In this document: one piece after another, positions 1 to 11,419 of the stretch | Layout: the number at the start of each line of letters is the position of its first letter | Numbering within the stretch: position 1 is the stretch's first letter | NCBI GenBank assembly: GCA_963678705.1 | Contig: OY783208.1 | Coordinates: 10,704,282-10,768,281, forward strand | Length of the DNA: 64,000 nt | Direction of reading: 5' to 3' | DNA from: Panorpa germanica | Taxonomy: Eukaryota > Arthropoda > Insecta > Mecoptera > Panorpidae | Made by a program: the position numbers and the translations under genes | The notes under the pieces: generated by a model | What the model was told of the DNA's origin: nothing | What the model saw: only the letters and a program-made list of their open reading frames with translations | Database searches by the model: none

Positions 1-5
1 CTCCC

Positions 6-209
6 CTAAATAGATCGGCATAATCGTTTAGTAGTTTTTGTAAATAAATTGTGCGCTGTTTTTATAACGAAAGGCTCATAACTTATAGTTTCAAGTAAAT
101 ATTTATGGATAATTTCGGGGTTAATTACTGTGCGATTGCTTCCTGTACCTATTAATGGTTTTATATTTAAAATAGGATCTATAATGTATGGTAACACATT
201 ATAGTCCAT
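6..209 (-). pseudogene. Retroelement aspartic protease fragment (pro)
   Basis: The fragment carries a PLIGTGSNRTVI stretch matching the active-site strand of retroviral-type aspartic proteases. The usual DTG is here GTG, so the catalytic aspartate appears lost. It lies in the same frame as the C-terminal gag segment just upstream on the minus strand, separated from it by a stop near 255. The domain continues past the left window edge, so its full length cannot be judged. In the family this enzyme cleaves the Gag-Pol precursor inside the virus-like particle. Confidence 0.6.
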
Positions 210-239
210 GTTATTTAGGATTATTTGTTCTCTGTGATA

Positions 240-925
240 CTGCTGTCCATGTGAAAATTTTCATTTTCCCTTCATTTGTTTTATTTGTTGTTGTTCCTGC
301 TGTTCTTCAGTAAAGTTTAATTCTTCAGCAATGTAGTTTTGTCCCTGTCTTGAGAATTGGGGTCTCCAGTTATTTTGTGTTCTATTTCCAGAATTAGTAT
401 TCATCGGCGTCCACTGTAGTCTTATTGGTTGGTTTGGATTTTGTTCCAGACATTAGTTTGGACGGATGTTTTTGGTTGTGGAGGTTTGTTATGTGGATTG
501 ATTGGGTTGTTGTATGTTGGTGTATTTTAGAAGTTAAATCTTGGTATATGGTTTTGGAATACGGGGTTATTTTTCTGCTTATTAAAATTAGGATAGAAGC
601 TTTTTTGTGGGAATTGTTGAGGAGTTTTAAGTGATTTAACGTTTGGTCTCATTAATTTATGTTGCTGTATTCTACTAGTTTTCTATGTGTCTTCTCGGAT
701 TATTAGTTTCAGGGCGTCCTCCATTTTGCTTAACCTTTGTAGAGGGGCATTTAGACCTGTTAGGAAACTTTCTAAGGTTAGATTAGCGTATGTTTCCATT
801 TTTGCATATAGTATAGTAGCAGTTGACTTATTAATACGAATATTATTAATTAAATCGTTTTGTATTTTTATGCAGCGATCATAAAACGATAAAGCAGTTT
901 CGTTAATATCTTGCTTAAGTAGCAA
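240..925 (-). pseudogene. gypsy-type gag remnant
   Basis: Two pieces in different minus-strand frames make up this relic. The 683-925 piece has the gag-like stretch ESFLTGLNAPLQRLSKMEDAL, typical of insect gypsy capsid regions. The 250-430 piece is polar and Gln/Asn-rich and ends in ELNFTEEQQ, a typical gag C-terminal tail. At least one frameshift (430-680) and one stop (about 255) separate them from each other and from the protease. The upstream N-terminus between about 925 and 1280 is not open. Gag would form the particle shell. This copy cannot make it intact. Confidence 0.6.
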
Positions 926-1281
926 TAAATTTCTAATTAGCGATGTTTCGCTTTTGTTGTTTCCGAGGTGGGTAGTTCCCTGTTCGGTAGTATCCCTGTT
1001 TTCTAGTATAATTGCGGCTTTACCAACAATCTTAGCTTTTAATAATTTATTTTTTGGGAAGTATGACTATAGAAAAGAAATATGAATGAGTGCTCACATT
1101 ACGATTATCACCGCGATGCCTTGCGAGACCTTCATGTCCGTATGCTGTTAGTGGGTCTGATGAGTCTCGGAGCACTTCAACTTCACTATGTTTCTATTTC
1201 ACTCCAATATTTATTAAGTTTAACTTTATTTTTTGTAGGTTTTCGAAATATTAAGTTAACCATAAAAATGGAAAATCCGTA

Positions 1282-1292
1282 CGACTGCGCCA
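1282..1292 (-). other. Primer-binding site of the 5' gypsy element
   Basis: On the minus strand this reads TGGCGCAGTCG, directly after AAT. It matches the tRNA-Ser-type primer site I know from 17.6/297-like errantiviruses. It marks the inner edge of the 5' LTR. Confidence 0.6.
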
Positions 1293-1746
1293 ATTAAAAT
1301 TTGAGTAGTTAGACTTTAATAAAAAAAAATTATTTTAGTTTTATTTAATAATATTTAATGATTTATAACAATATACATATATAAATATATACGGAGAGTA
1401 AATAGAATAACCTATGTTTCCTACAAGTGTGTCCAAGTCGAACCGCATGCGTCGAAAGTGGACACTCTTTTAGGTCAGCATTCTCTCTCCTTATATATAT
1501 GCTCTAACCAGAGTTTATTTATTATACTGGAATAGTGAGTAGACGATGCTTCCGTCAGAGAGTTTCTAGAAACTAATTTTTCGTTTTTTCTTCTGAACAA
1601 AATGCCATACAAAAACGGTTTTTATTTCCATATTGACGTCATTTAGAGTCGTCACATTTCCGTTTCATTAATCACGTGATTCATTTTACATGCGGTCATT
1701 CTATGAACCAGTTTTTACAAGTTTACCATATAGGTGTTATTACTTT
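1293..1746 (-). repeat. 5' LTR of the errantivirus-like element (outer limit tentative)
   Basis: The minus strand shows a TATA box (1491-1500 on plus), a GC-richer leader and several AATAAA-like signals before the primer site. The LTR should end in AAT or AATT at the primer site. A candidate start AGTAATAACACC lies at 1746. Without the 3' LTR in the window this limit is a guess. Confidence 0.45.
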
Positions 1747-2986
1747 CCTCAAAATTATCTATTAATAATAAATTGCAATTGGACATAAATAGTTTAGAAA
1801 AAAAAGTAATAAAATTCAGTTCTTTAACAATAGACAAGGGTCTATTGTTCAGCACGGGTAAGCAGAGAACCTAATGCTAGCATATACTGCGGTATTCTCT
1901 TTTATGAAATTTACTGAACTTATACAAATTTTATTTGTCCATTTAAACACCATTTTTAATTATTTTTATATATTTACTAATCACAACTAAAAAAAACGTC
2001 AACACACACTGAGATTATACTAGAGACTGAGTAGGTACTCGAACCTTTTGTTCGAAATCACATTCAAAATTGGGTTGTGAACCATAACTGAATTTACATA
2101 AAACTGCAATGTTTATTGATTAAGTTGGCCATAAAAATCACAAATACCTAATTATTTTCATTCAATTTTCTATATTAGAAAAGTTATTAACGATTGAAAT
2201 AGTCATTTTTGTCCATTTAAAGATTAAAGGGCTAAAAATATATAAAAAATACTTTAGCAAATGATGTCACTTCCTTTTACTCCGACATTATATTGCCATT
2301 TCTTTCTTACAACAGGTTGGAAAAGAGATGACATATATATATATATAGTTAAAATGGCTGAAGTAAACAAAATAAAATGTGAGAATCATAACACAGTGAT
2401 TATTCAGTTAATAAACATTGTTTTTTTCACAAATATAAGTATTGCACGTGGTACAATCTAGAATTTGGTTACAGATTTTATTTATTTGTAATAATAATGA
2501 ATTTAAACAACTTTGAAAAGGCTAATTCAGGATCTCTTCCTAAAGTTGACACATATATGTTAACAACTTTTTTAACAAGAGATTCTAGGTTTAGTTCCCC
2601 CAAAACAAGTGGTGCTAAGGAGAAAAGGAAATTATTTAAATTTTATTTCTTTTTTTTAAATAAATTGTTCTTTATACTCTGCGGTTTGATACAACTTAAC
2701 CTGAAAATATGAGTGTCTACTAAACTTAAAATATTAAATCATAAACTGTATTCTAAAATACGAAACATCTATTTATTTACACTTTTTCATGTGAAAGTTA
2801 TAGAGATTCTGCCATTGTATGTGTAAAACTCCAGCGAGAAGGTAATAAATGTATTTCAGGCTGAAATATGTCCTGAACATCGTATAAACAATAAAAATTA
2901 TGTGGTGGAACTAACTACTGTTGTACTGCAGCTTTAGGTGAGAATATTCAATTACAAATAATAAATACAAACATTGTTTATATATA
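1747..2986. other. AT-rich stretch without recognisable genes
   Basis: Short open frames here have no recognisable content. A 9-bp palindrome (ACAATAGAC / GTCTATTGT) lies near 1827-1850 and a short TA run near 2333. Nothing else was recognised. Confidence 0.5.
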
Positions 2987-3512
2987 TGTGGTGGTGACAA
3001 ATAATCCTATCCTTCTTGACGTTTCCAATTGTGGGTCTACCTTACACCTTAGTGTGTGTTAGACAGATTACCAGCTGTGGTTTTAGCTGTTTTGATCTTA
3101 TTTCAATCCTTAAGTTGAGCCCCCATTACAATTTAGCTTATTAAAAATAAAGTTAACACATAACTTTTGTTTAATAATAGTTCATTTAATTATTTCTCAA
3201 AGAAAAACAATTATATTACAAAAATGTTAATATATCAAAAATAGTTCACAATAATATTATCACTAGATTATATGCAATGCTTAGGTTTGAAGACCTTTCA
3301 ATGATTGCATATCACAAAGTAATGCGTAGTATAAATAGTACATAGTTTTCATTCACAACGTTTATAATGATAAAAATAACCTAACATTTAACACTATACT
3401 TTTATGCACAAACTACACTATTTACGTCTAAACAATAACTAATATTACACCTAGCAATATAGTTAAACTGATTATAATTCTCAATGCCATTAACAACTAG
3501 TTAACACAACAT
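2987..3512 (-). repeat. 3' LTR of the gypsy element
   Basis: The part 3004-3426 is repeated almost exactly at 7687-8105. Extending to TGTGGTGG at 2987 and AACACAACA at 3512 gives TG...CA ends as expected of an LTR. Only the repeated core is certain. No target duplication can be tested because the other outer end is lost. Confidence 0.6.
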
Positions 3513-3886
3513 TTTTTTGAATTTACCAATGACGCCATACACACTGTGTAAATCTACGTATCAGCCATTTTAACAATCACTCCGTTGACCATGCATCATT
3601 GCATGTCGTGGCAAGCGACTCGTGTCAAAAGAACGGGGTTTACAAATCACTTCCAAAGCAGAGCTAGTAACATTTGAATATAACTTAATATTAGCAATGT
3701 TCCTAACCTATTTTATAGAGTTCTTTACTATATAATTACTATTTCTTACAAACTAATTATATCTAATCCTAAATTATACCCCACATTCGGCCTATCCTGA
3801 CTAGTAACTATCCTCAGTTGCTACAATCATCCTGCCCATGGTTTCATCATATCTGCTGATGTAGAAGTCCTTATTGGTCCTTCACA

Positions 3887-6800
3887 CTATCTTGCTTTCT
3901 CCACGTCATAACGATCATTTCCTTTAATTTTCGTTATTTTGTATGGTCCTAAAAATTTAGCTTTAACTTTAGCTCCTGTTGCAAATTGTGTACGTTGTAT
4001 AGCCACTAAACTGTTCAGTGTATACTTTCTTGGTGCTTTACATTTTCTATTGTAGCTAGTCCTGTTTTCTTGCTGAATTTTTAGAATATTACCTTTAGCC
4101 TCTTCTCTCAGCTTCTCACGTTTATCTACAAACTCATTTTGTATTTCTTCTGTAATCAAATCTATTATTTTTATGTCTTGTTTGGTTTTCATTTTAACCC
4201 CAATCATCAATTCAAATGGTGTCATTTTAATACCTCTTTGATAAGTACTGTTTAGCATTAACTGTAGTTTACTTACATGTAAATACCACTTACTAGGATC
4301 TGTTAGGGCTAACTTCGTTTACACAGGTTCAATAATTCATTTATTCGTTCCACCTGGCCATTACACCATGGTACTCCTGTAGTTATTAACACATGTTCAA
4401 TGTTTTCTGCAGTACAATAATCTTTGAAATCTGTTGAAGTAAAAGCTGTACCCCTGTCAGAAATTAACTTTCTTGGGTTTCCGAATACTTCTGCTATCAC
4501 TTTCAATTTCTGTAATACTTCATCAGTGCCTGATGATTTAGTAGGAAACAACCAAACAAATTTTGTAAAAGCATCTACTATAACGAGAATATGTTTATAC
4601 TTTTTTCTTGTTGTTTGTAAAGGTCCTAAATGATCTATATGCCATGTGTCTAAAGGTAAACCTACCTTAGGTATAGAGTTTAAGTATCCTTCTACTTTAC
4701 CTATTTTTCTACTTGCTAGTATACATTCTAGGCAATTATCTATACAGTTTTTAATTTTTTCAGCTAAATCATTGATCCAAAATTCTCTGTTAATTATTTC
4801 TTGACATTTATGCAATCCACAATGTCCTATGTCGTGTGCTTTACGTATTATTTCTGATTGCATGTTACTTGGTACTACTAACAGCTTTTGATCGTCTTTT
4901 AACCTGTATAATAATTCATTTTCTATTATATACTTCCCTGCATAGTTCTTTGCTTGTATCGTCTCTATCTTCTTAATGATGTAATCATCCTTCAGCTGAG
5001 CATTTCGTAATTTCGTTATTACTGATGATTCTATCCAATACATTACTGGATTTCTGCTTAGAAAATCTACATGCCTCATTCTGGAACCTGATCTATGTTC
5101 AATGGTATAATTATATTCTTGTAATAATAAAACCCACCTTGCTACTCGTGTTCCTAAATCTTTTTTCTTAAGCGTCATATTAAATGCATTGCAATCGGTA
5201 ATTATCTTACATGGCTGTCCTACTAAATAAACCCTGTATTTCTTAAGAGCTTCTACTATCGCTAGTACCTCTAATTCGTACGAATGATAATTCCGTTCCG
5301 CTGCAGTGGTTTTTCTACTCATGTAACTAACTGGATGCATACTGTCATCAATATTGCATTTTTGTAGTAACATAGCGCCATATCCATCCTTGCTAGCATC
5401 TGTGTGCAACTCTGTGTATACTCCATATCTAAATATTTTGAGTATAGGGTCTTTTAATAACAAATTTTTTTAATTGTTAAATGCACTTACTTGTTCATAT
5501 TCAAACTTGAAATGACTGTCCTTTTTTAGTAACTCACTCAAAGGTCTTGCTAACTTAGCGAATTGTGGTATAAATTTTCGGAAATAGCCAAACCTAAAAA
5601 GCTTTGTACTTGTTTCGTCGTCTTCGGCATCGGAAAATGCTTGACTGCTTTGACTTTATCCTTAGAGGGACGAACAGTACCTTGTTTAATTACATATCCT
5701 AAGTAATTTATTTCCTTTGCCAGAAATTGACATTTTTTCCATTTAATTTTTAATCCATGCTCAGAAGCTGTCTGTAACACTCATTCAAAATTATCTAGAG
5801 CTTCCTGCAAACTCGTGGCAAGTATCACAATATCATCTAGATACAACACTACTATACCCTTTTGCATTAATTCCCTAAAAATAATATTTACATGTCTCTG
5901 AAATACAGCAGGGGAGTTACAAAATCCGAATGGTGCCCTGTTGAATTCATACTGCACATTTTCTACAACAAACGAGGTATACTTCTTGCAATCCTCACGT
6001 ATTGGTACATGAAAAAAACCGTTCTCCAAATCCAATGTGGTGAATATGCTGCTACCCTGAAGTTTGTCGATTTGTTGTTCAATAATAGGTAGTGGATACC
6101 TATCCTTCATTGCTTGTTCATTCAAACGACGATAATCACAGCAAATTCGTTTTGTTCCGTCCTTCTTGGAGACCAATACTATCTGACTAGCGTAATCAGA
6201 ATTACGTGCTCGAATGATATCCTTTTCTAACCAGTCATCCAGCTGTTTTTGAACATCTAGTCGATCTGCAGGTGGTAGTCTACGTGGCCTAGAAAATATG
6301 GAAGTATCATCTTTCAATGTAATTGTCAATTGAATTTCAGAGTTGAAATACTCTTTTGGTTTGTAATTGTCCACTAACTCGTGAATTTTATTAACAACAT
6401 TTTTATCATTTATATGAGATAAGTCTAGTTCACTTTCTTTATCACCATTGTCTATTTTTAATGTCATTAATTGTTTAACTTCACTTTCATTTTCATCTTT
6501 ATCGTTATAAAGTTTATGAAATTTAACACCTGTGTTATCAATAATCACTCTAGCTTTAGCTATAATGTCCAAACCTATCACCATGTTCATATGCATCGCC
6601 TGTGATGGTAACACTTCAAAATAACTAGCGTAATGTTCTGAATCAATTTCAACGTCCAATCTTATTTTACCTAAAGAATTTACTAGAGAGTTTGACAAAC
6701 CGCGCATTGTTATAACAGAGTCATATAATTTAACATTCTTTAATGTTTTAAAATAGTCCTCGCGCACTGCTGATAAATCACTACCAGTATCTATTAAAGC

Positions 6801-7085
6801 GTTTACATAACTGCTTTTATTAACACAAATTGATTTTATCATTTCCACTTTCATAACATTATGCTCCGATTTAACAGTTTTTATTTTAGTTTTACAGTTT
6901 CGACTAACATGTCCATAATTACCACAAGTAAAACATTTGTAACCCTTGTCTTTATCTGGACACACTTTAAATGAGTGTGATAACGAACCACAATAAAAAC
7001 ATTTAATCTTTTCACCTGTTGTCTCAGTTTTTGTTTTGGTACCTGACCTTGATCTCCTATCATAGTCCTGACTATCCATTTTCAT
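3887..7085 (-). pseudogene. gypsy pol (CCHC knuckles, protease, RT, RNase H, integrase), disrupted
   Basis: In order on the minus strand: two CCHC knuckles (CFYCGSLSHSFKVC, CFTCGNYGHVSRNC), a protease with ALIDTGSDLSAV, RT with FTTLDLENGFFHVPI and catalytic YLDDIV, RNase H beginning YTELHTDASKDGYGA, the integrase zinc site GHCGLHKCQE, and an integrase core with the D of WHIDHLGPL. Lesions seen: an in-frame TGA at 5781, a frameshift near 5597, a TAA near 5467, and a frame change between 4309 and 4258 near the integrase C-terminus. All domains are still recognisable, so decay is moderate. The enzyme would copy the element RNA and insert the cDNA. Confidence 0.9.
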
Positions 7086-7091
7086 TTTTTC

Positions 7092-7709
7092 TTATTGTTC
7101 AAGCTTACGTCTAAGTTGTGCAATATTTTCAGCTCCATACAGTATTACTTTATTAGCTGTACTGTCACGAATACCTGCTATGATATAATCTATAATAGCT
7201 GCTTCTTCGACATCTGCTTGTCGAGCTATGTCTAAAATATCATAAACATATTGACGAAAAGTTTCCTCTGGTTTCTTCAACCTTTGTTGAAGCATTTTGT
7301 GCACCTGTGCACTATTTAAACTCGTATCGAACTCATCGATCAAATACGAATTAAATGTATCCCAGTTTATTATCCTGGTTACAAAATTGACAAATTGTTT
7401 TGCGGTATCAGTTAACAATCTCCTGGCATACAAATATCTGTATTTTGTATCTATTTCCGCCTGATCACAGAAATCATCAAATTGTTTGATCCATAATTTG
7501 ACATTTTTAAGTCTATCATATTTAGGTAAAGCCAATTCTAAATCTAAAAACGTATAATTAGTTTTATTGACTGTTTCATTGTTTACAGACCTGCTATTCT
7601 GTTCTCCAACTTTGCTATTATACGAGTTCATTCTCGTTAATAATTCAGCACGATTTCCACGCTGACTTAGTCCAACGAAGCTAAGTCCTATCCTTGTTGA
7701 CGTTTCCAA
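7092..7709 (-). pseudogene. gypsy gag with SAP-like N-terminus, 5'-truncated
   Basis: The open frame starts at a TTG. No in-frame ATG lies upstream before a stop, and the first Met is residue 27, so the native start is lost. Residues 8-26 read like the second half of a SAP DNA-binding motif (GLSFVGLSQRGNRAELLTRM). The rest is a capsid-type retrotransposon gag (LPKYDRLKNVKLWIKQFDDF, then FRQYVYDILDIARQADV). The first codons fall inside the LTR-like repeat, which shows a deletion that fused LTR to gag. Confidence 0.75.
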
Positions 7710-8105
7710 TTGTGGGTCTACCTTACACCTTAGTGGGTGTAAGACAGATTACCAGCTGTGGTTTTAGCTGTTTTGAGCTTATTTCAATCCTTAAGTTAAG
7801 CCCCCATTATAATTTAGCTTATTAAAAATAAAGTTAACACATAACTTTTGTTTAATAATAGTTCATTTAATTATTTCTCAAAGAAAAACAATTATATTAC
7901 AAAAATGTTAATATATCAAAAATAGTTCACAATAATATTATCACTAGATTATATGCAATGCTTAGGTTTGAAGACCTTTCAATGATTGCATATCACAAAG
8001 TAATGCGTAGTATAAATAGTACATAGTTTTCATTCACAACGTTTATAATGATAAAAATAACCTAACATTTAACACTATACTTTTATGCACAAACTACACT
8101 ATTTA
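7687..8105 (-). repeat. Truncated 5' LTR copy of the gypsy element
   Basis: It is nearly identical to 3004-3426. Differences are few (for example GTTGACG for CTTGACG near 7695). Its outer end is missing and its inner end joins gag. About 30 unassigned bases separate it from zinc-finger remnant 1. Confidence 0.75.
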
Positions 8106-8137
8106 CCTTATTCATTTAACCTAATTGCCTTATTTGA

Positions 8138-8371
8138 ATTTACAGGAATCTTGAAACACGCCTCCGCAATATTTACACAGGACAACAGGTGACAATAGTC
8201 AGGTTCCTATTTAATATAAACCCCTGGCCAATCTGCTTCTCTATCGGAACTGACGTCGACCTCCCCTTTGACTTGTGGTTCGAATTGAACAATGCATTCC
8301 TCTTCTGGTTCTACTTTCATGTTTTCTATTTCCAGTGTTTCATTTAATTCTGATTTTATTTGCTGCGCCAT
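8138..8371 (-). pseudogene. Zinc-finger paralogue 1, N-terminal remnant
   Basis: From an ATG at 8371 the minus strand encodes MAQQIKSELNETLEIENM and the acidic region shared with the intact copies at 19.1-19.8 and 25.7-26.6 kb. An in-frame TAG replaces the Tyr codon of the IKYEPD motif, and the similarity stops at 8138, before any finger. The gypsy element lies about 30 bp beyond the break, so the finger-coding part was lost at or near that junction. Confidence 0.8.
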
Positions 8372-8982
8372 TTTATGCAGAAACTAACAATTTACAGAAA
8401 CCAAAGAATATTTATATTTAGCAATTAGTAACACTAAGATCTAATTAAGCCTGCCCTAATTCACTCCTGAACAGGATTGTCTGATTTCCTCTTTATTATG
8501 TGAAACAGGCACACGTCTTCTTCATTTATTGCTAGATAAAAATTTAAGATAAAAACAGAAAAGGGAACTCTTTGAAATAAACAACTTCTATAAAACTGTG
8601 CTATATTGTTTGCCACAAACAACAAAGACTAATGACCAATCACCAAATACGTCATAAATTAAATTTCAAATAGTAAAGTACTTCAAAAGAGTTTCTTCAT
8701 TTTAAAAGAAGTTCAATAAGCAATGGACATGTTTCAGAAAACATTGGAAGTGTTTTACAAGCAACATACATATTGGAGAATATTAAATTAATTAGAAAAA
8801 AGACTGAGTGAACAACATAACCTAGAAACCAAAGTAGTAAATGTAATTTTTAATCAATAAAATATTAATCGGAATTCTTAATAATTGTGACTGTAGTTAC
8901 AAAATGTTGTAATTATTGGATGCGACTATACACTTTTGTTTTTCACTTTGTAAAAAATCTATGATTAACAGTGCCTCAACAC
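8372..8982. repeat. Duplicated 5' flank of zinc-finger paralogue 1
   Basis: Sequence here (for example the run around AACACTAAGATCTAATTAAGC) is repeated upstream of the other three zinc-finger copies (12.8-13.3, 19.8-20.35, 26.6-27.2 kb). It contains no gene that I can see and probably includes the promoter region of the family. Confidence 0.7.
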
Positions 8983-9405
8983 CAATTTTATATCAACAAG
9001 TTATCACTGTGCATCGTTTCCATTCAATGTGAGTATTATTTATGTAATTATTACAATATATTTCTATTGTTTAACCAACTGTAACTTATTTTGTTTTTAG
9101 GTGTCTGGAAATAAAGAAAAAGTGCAGTGGATTAAACATTAATAATATGCTGTCAAAGAATCTGTTGAAAGTCTGTGAAAATCTTTTTATCAATTTTATA
9201 TCAACAAGTTGTCACTTTTAAGTGCATCGTTTCAATTCAATGTGAGTATTGTTTATGTAATTATTACAATATATTTCTATTCTTTAACCGAGTGTAACTT
9301 ATTTCGTTTTTAGGTGTCTGGAAATACAGAGAAAAATGCAGTGAGTTAAACGTCAATAATATGCTGTCAAAGAATCTGTTGAAAGTCTGTGAAGATCTCT
9401 TTACT
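8983..9405 (+). repeat. Tandem duplication of a ~208-bp unit containing an intron-like segment
   Basis: Two consecutive units start at 8983 and 9191. Each has the same order: TATATCAACAAGTT..., a GTGAGT donor-like site, an AT-rich stretch ending TTTTTAG, then GTGTCTGGAAATA and ATGCTGTCAAAGAATC. The second unit continues into the possible exons at 9361-9724. The arrangement looks like a duplicated exon plus intron. Confidence 0.65.
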
Positions 9406-9724
9406 AAGAAAATGTGCCAATCAAATATTTACATACGTCTGAACCAAAGTGCAGAGCCAATAAAACTCCAGGTCCCAGGTAAATACTTTCTATATTATAT
9501 TACATATTTTATCTATTATTTTTAGTACATTTTATTTATTATAATATTTTATAGGTTCGTTCACTATTCCCACTGCTACGAAAACTCCAAGTCAAAATGG
9601 ATATGAAGCAAGAAATAATAGGAATAGGATTTTAGAGGAAGGTACTGTTGAGCTTAAAGATATTCCTGGTTTCAGTTATATTGATTTTGCCATCAATGCA
9701 CCGTGTATTTCCTCGTTTCTGTGA
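9361..9724 (+). other. Possible two-exon coding fragment, unknown product
   Basis: Joining 9361-9478 to 9555-9724 across a CAG|GTAAAT donor and a TTTTATAG acceptor gives an uninterrupted frame of about 95 codons from ATG to TGA. It begins MLSKNLLKVCEDLF and ends INAPCISSFL. I recognise no domain. The frame survives the splice, which supports a real or recently lost exon pair, but it could be chance. The neighbouring P-element relic is on the opposite strand. Confidence 0.3.
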
Positions 9725-9786
9725 TTCTGTTGAACCTGGTGGTAGTGTTTAGTGTTGCACCAGATTCTTTGCAAATAATTTTATTT

Positions 9787-10121
9787 TTAAATTCCCATTT
9801 TTGTATTTGAGTCCAGAATTGCAAATGCCCCGACGTGGTTTTTTACAGGTCCGCAGTACTTTTTCCATCTGTCTGATTTAGTACCGTTGACACTGTCAAA
9901 CAATGTGTCCATTATGGATATAAATTCGGCAATTTCCATAGCTCCCCCTGGTAGAACGTTTCTATCAGAACCATTCTTCTTTGTATTACGGCTGTCTCTA
10001 CACAACTAGCCAACATGTAACTTAACTGCCTCGCAGCAACTCCTACTTGCATTTTCATCTTAGAGTTCTGTTCTATTTTTGAAAAATGATCGTCATTTAA
10101 TCTATCTATTTTTTTAAACAT
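9787..10121 (-). pseudogene. P-element/THAP9-type transposase fragment
   Basis: Two overlapping minus-strand frames encode SKMKMQVGVAARQLSYMLAS and then AEFISIMDTLFDSVNGTKS. These resemble the P-element transposase region where KMRVxLAAQVLS is followed by a FIxxxDxLFDxLN segment. A frameshift near 9950-10005 joins the pieces. Only about 110 residues remain, without the THAP domain or a full catalytic core. The assignment rests on remembered family motifs. Confidence 0.55.
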
Positions 10122-10523
10122 TCTTTCATTCCGATTTTAATTATACTTAAGAGTGCAAAATATTGTTTTATCAATATCTGGTGATAGATCTTTCATTTTA
10201 AATATATTATATTACACTTTTATAATATATATTCAATTAATGTTAATACATATTATATTATATGATTCAATTAATTTTAATAAACGTTATAAATGAATTT
10301 ATGATTTTTAATGTTCCCATTCTCTCTCCCTACCCAAAATGCACATATATACAAATACATGTATATACTCTCACACACACACATATGCAATTCATTTATA
10401 CTCACTCATACATATACCAAATACATGTATACTCACTAACACATAGAAAACTTGAAAGACCAGTCTTATGTTAGCAACATTTATTACCGCAAAATACCGC
10501 TTGGTTTTATATGGAGTTGAACA
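10122..10523. other. AT-rich spacer with CA/TA microsatellite
   Basis: No gene seen. A CA/TA-rich simple stretch with imperfect ACATGTATA and CTCACACACA units lies at 10345-10440. Confidence 0.5.
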
Positions 10524-10757
10524 TCGCTGGAGTGTGTGTGTGTTATGTCATTTACTACTTACAGCTGGGTCGTACATTCCATCAAGTTTTTATTGCGATT
10601 TTTGTGAAAGTAATTAGTAATTTCGATAATTTCGACATCATACGGAAAACAGATTGCAATACTGTTGAATTTTTAAAGGTGCTACTTTTATTTATATAAT
10701 CCTAGAGGAAGTGTAGAAATTTGGTACCCTGTCGTCAACAGGCTTGAAACATTAAGT
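10524..10757 (-). repeat. Zinc-finger downstream flank segment, inverted in this copy
   Basis: This stretch (GTGTGTGTTATGTCATTTAC ... AGGCTTGAAACATTAAG) is the reverse complement of 18336-18545 and 23845-24050. The sequence that follows here (TATATTGTAG...) runs in the same direction as in those copies. So a ~230-bp segment was flipped in place, with loss of about 80 bp. Confidence 0.7.
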
Positions 10758-11184
10758 ATATTGTAGTTTTATAAGAACTATGGCATGACTCACGAAAATT
10801 CACTGAAATAAGAAATATGTAATTTACAACCTTTTTAATTATTTATTTATTGAATAATATATTTATTAATCTTAAAATAAAAAAACAAATTATTTATAAT
10901 TAAAAACAAGATAAGGGGTTTTATTTTATTTTTAGTGTTAAGCTTCATTCACACAAACTGTTTTGATATTTAATATTTTAATCTAGATTTTAGCTTAGCA
11001 TTCGTTGTCACATTCGTATTTTTATTTGAGTTGGTGCGCATAAGTCACGCGTGTAACAATTAAAATAGCTATTTTCAATAACAATTAGTATTAGACATTG
11101 TTTTTCCTTCTTTCTTTTTGACTAAATTACTGTGAACTTTCTATTATAATAATTTAAAGCATAAAAACTTGAAAATATATTGTT
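10758..11184. repeat. Duplicated downstream flank of zinc-finger paralogue 2
   Basis: It matches 18625-18750 and 24120-24600 in direct orientation. AT-rich, no gene seen. Confidence 0.6.
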
Positions 11185-11405
11185 CCATTAATCACACGAA
11201 ACAGGATTAACGTCTAAATGCTTCTTCTTATGTTCCTTTAAATAGCTTGACCTTAAATACGTTTTTTTATTAACGTCACATCAAAAAGGATTAACGGCTA
11301 AATGCGTATTATTATGTTGGTTTAAAGAGCATGAACTTGAAAATGTTTTGTTACAAACGTCACACGAAAATGGACGTTCACCGGTATGACTTCGTTTGTA
11401 AATAA
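11185..11405 (-). pseudogene. Partial zinc-finger array remnant
   Basis: The minus strand encodes a TGERPF linker, one complete C2H2 finger ([21 protein letters not shown]) and a second finger with an in-frame stop and a Cys-to-Asn change. It sits beyond a Helitron piece from paralogue 2 and has its own finger order, so it is a separate broken fragment of the family. Confidence 0.75.
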
Positions 11406-11419
11406 ATTCTTCTAAGTGA

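Larger units (their letters stand above)
1..1746 (-). mobile_element. Ty3/gypsy (errantivirus-like) retrotransposon, 5' portion, cut by window edge
   Basis: Read on the minus strand, this holds an LTR-like region with a TATA box, a primer-binding site, gag and the start of an aspartic protease, in the order expected of a gypsy element. The rest of pol lies beyond position 1. Gag style and a primer site of the tRNA-Ser type (GGCGCAGTCG) resemble the insect 17.6/297 errantivirus group. Gag is broken across frames, so this copy is probably dead. The outer LTR limit is tentative. Confidence 0.7.
2987..8105 (-). mobile_element. Decayed Ty3/gypsy retrotransposon with flanking LTR copies
   Basis: Gag, protease, reverse transcriptase, RNase H and integrase follow in gypsy order on the minus strand, between two direct copies of a ~420-bp sequence (3004-3426 and 7687-8105). 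The 3' copy looks complete. The 5' copy is truncated at its outer end and abuts gag directly, so primer site and gag N-terminus are missing. The coding part has several stops and frameshifts. The element lies beside zinc-finger paralogue 1, whose remnant resumes about 30 bp beyond its truncated end. Confidence 0.85.

Noticed and set aside
1082..1297. Plus-strand frame of 71 codons
   Set aside because: It overlaps the primer site and leader of the gypsy element on the other strand, and has no recognisable content.
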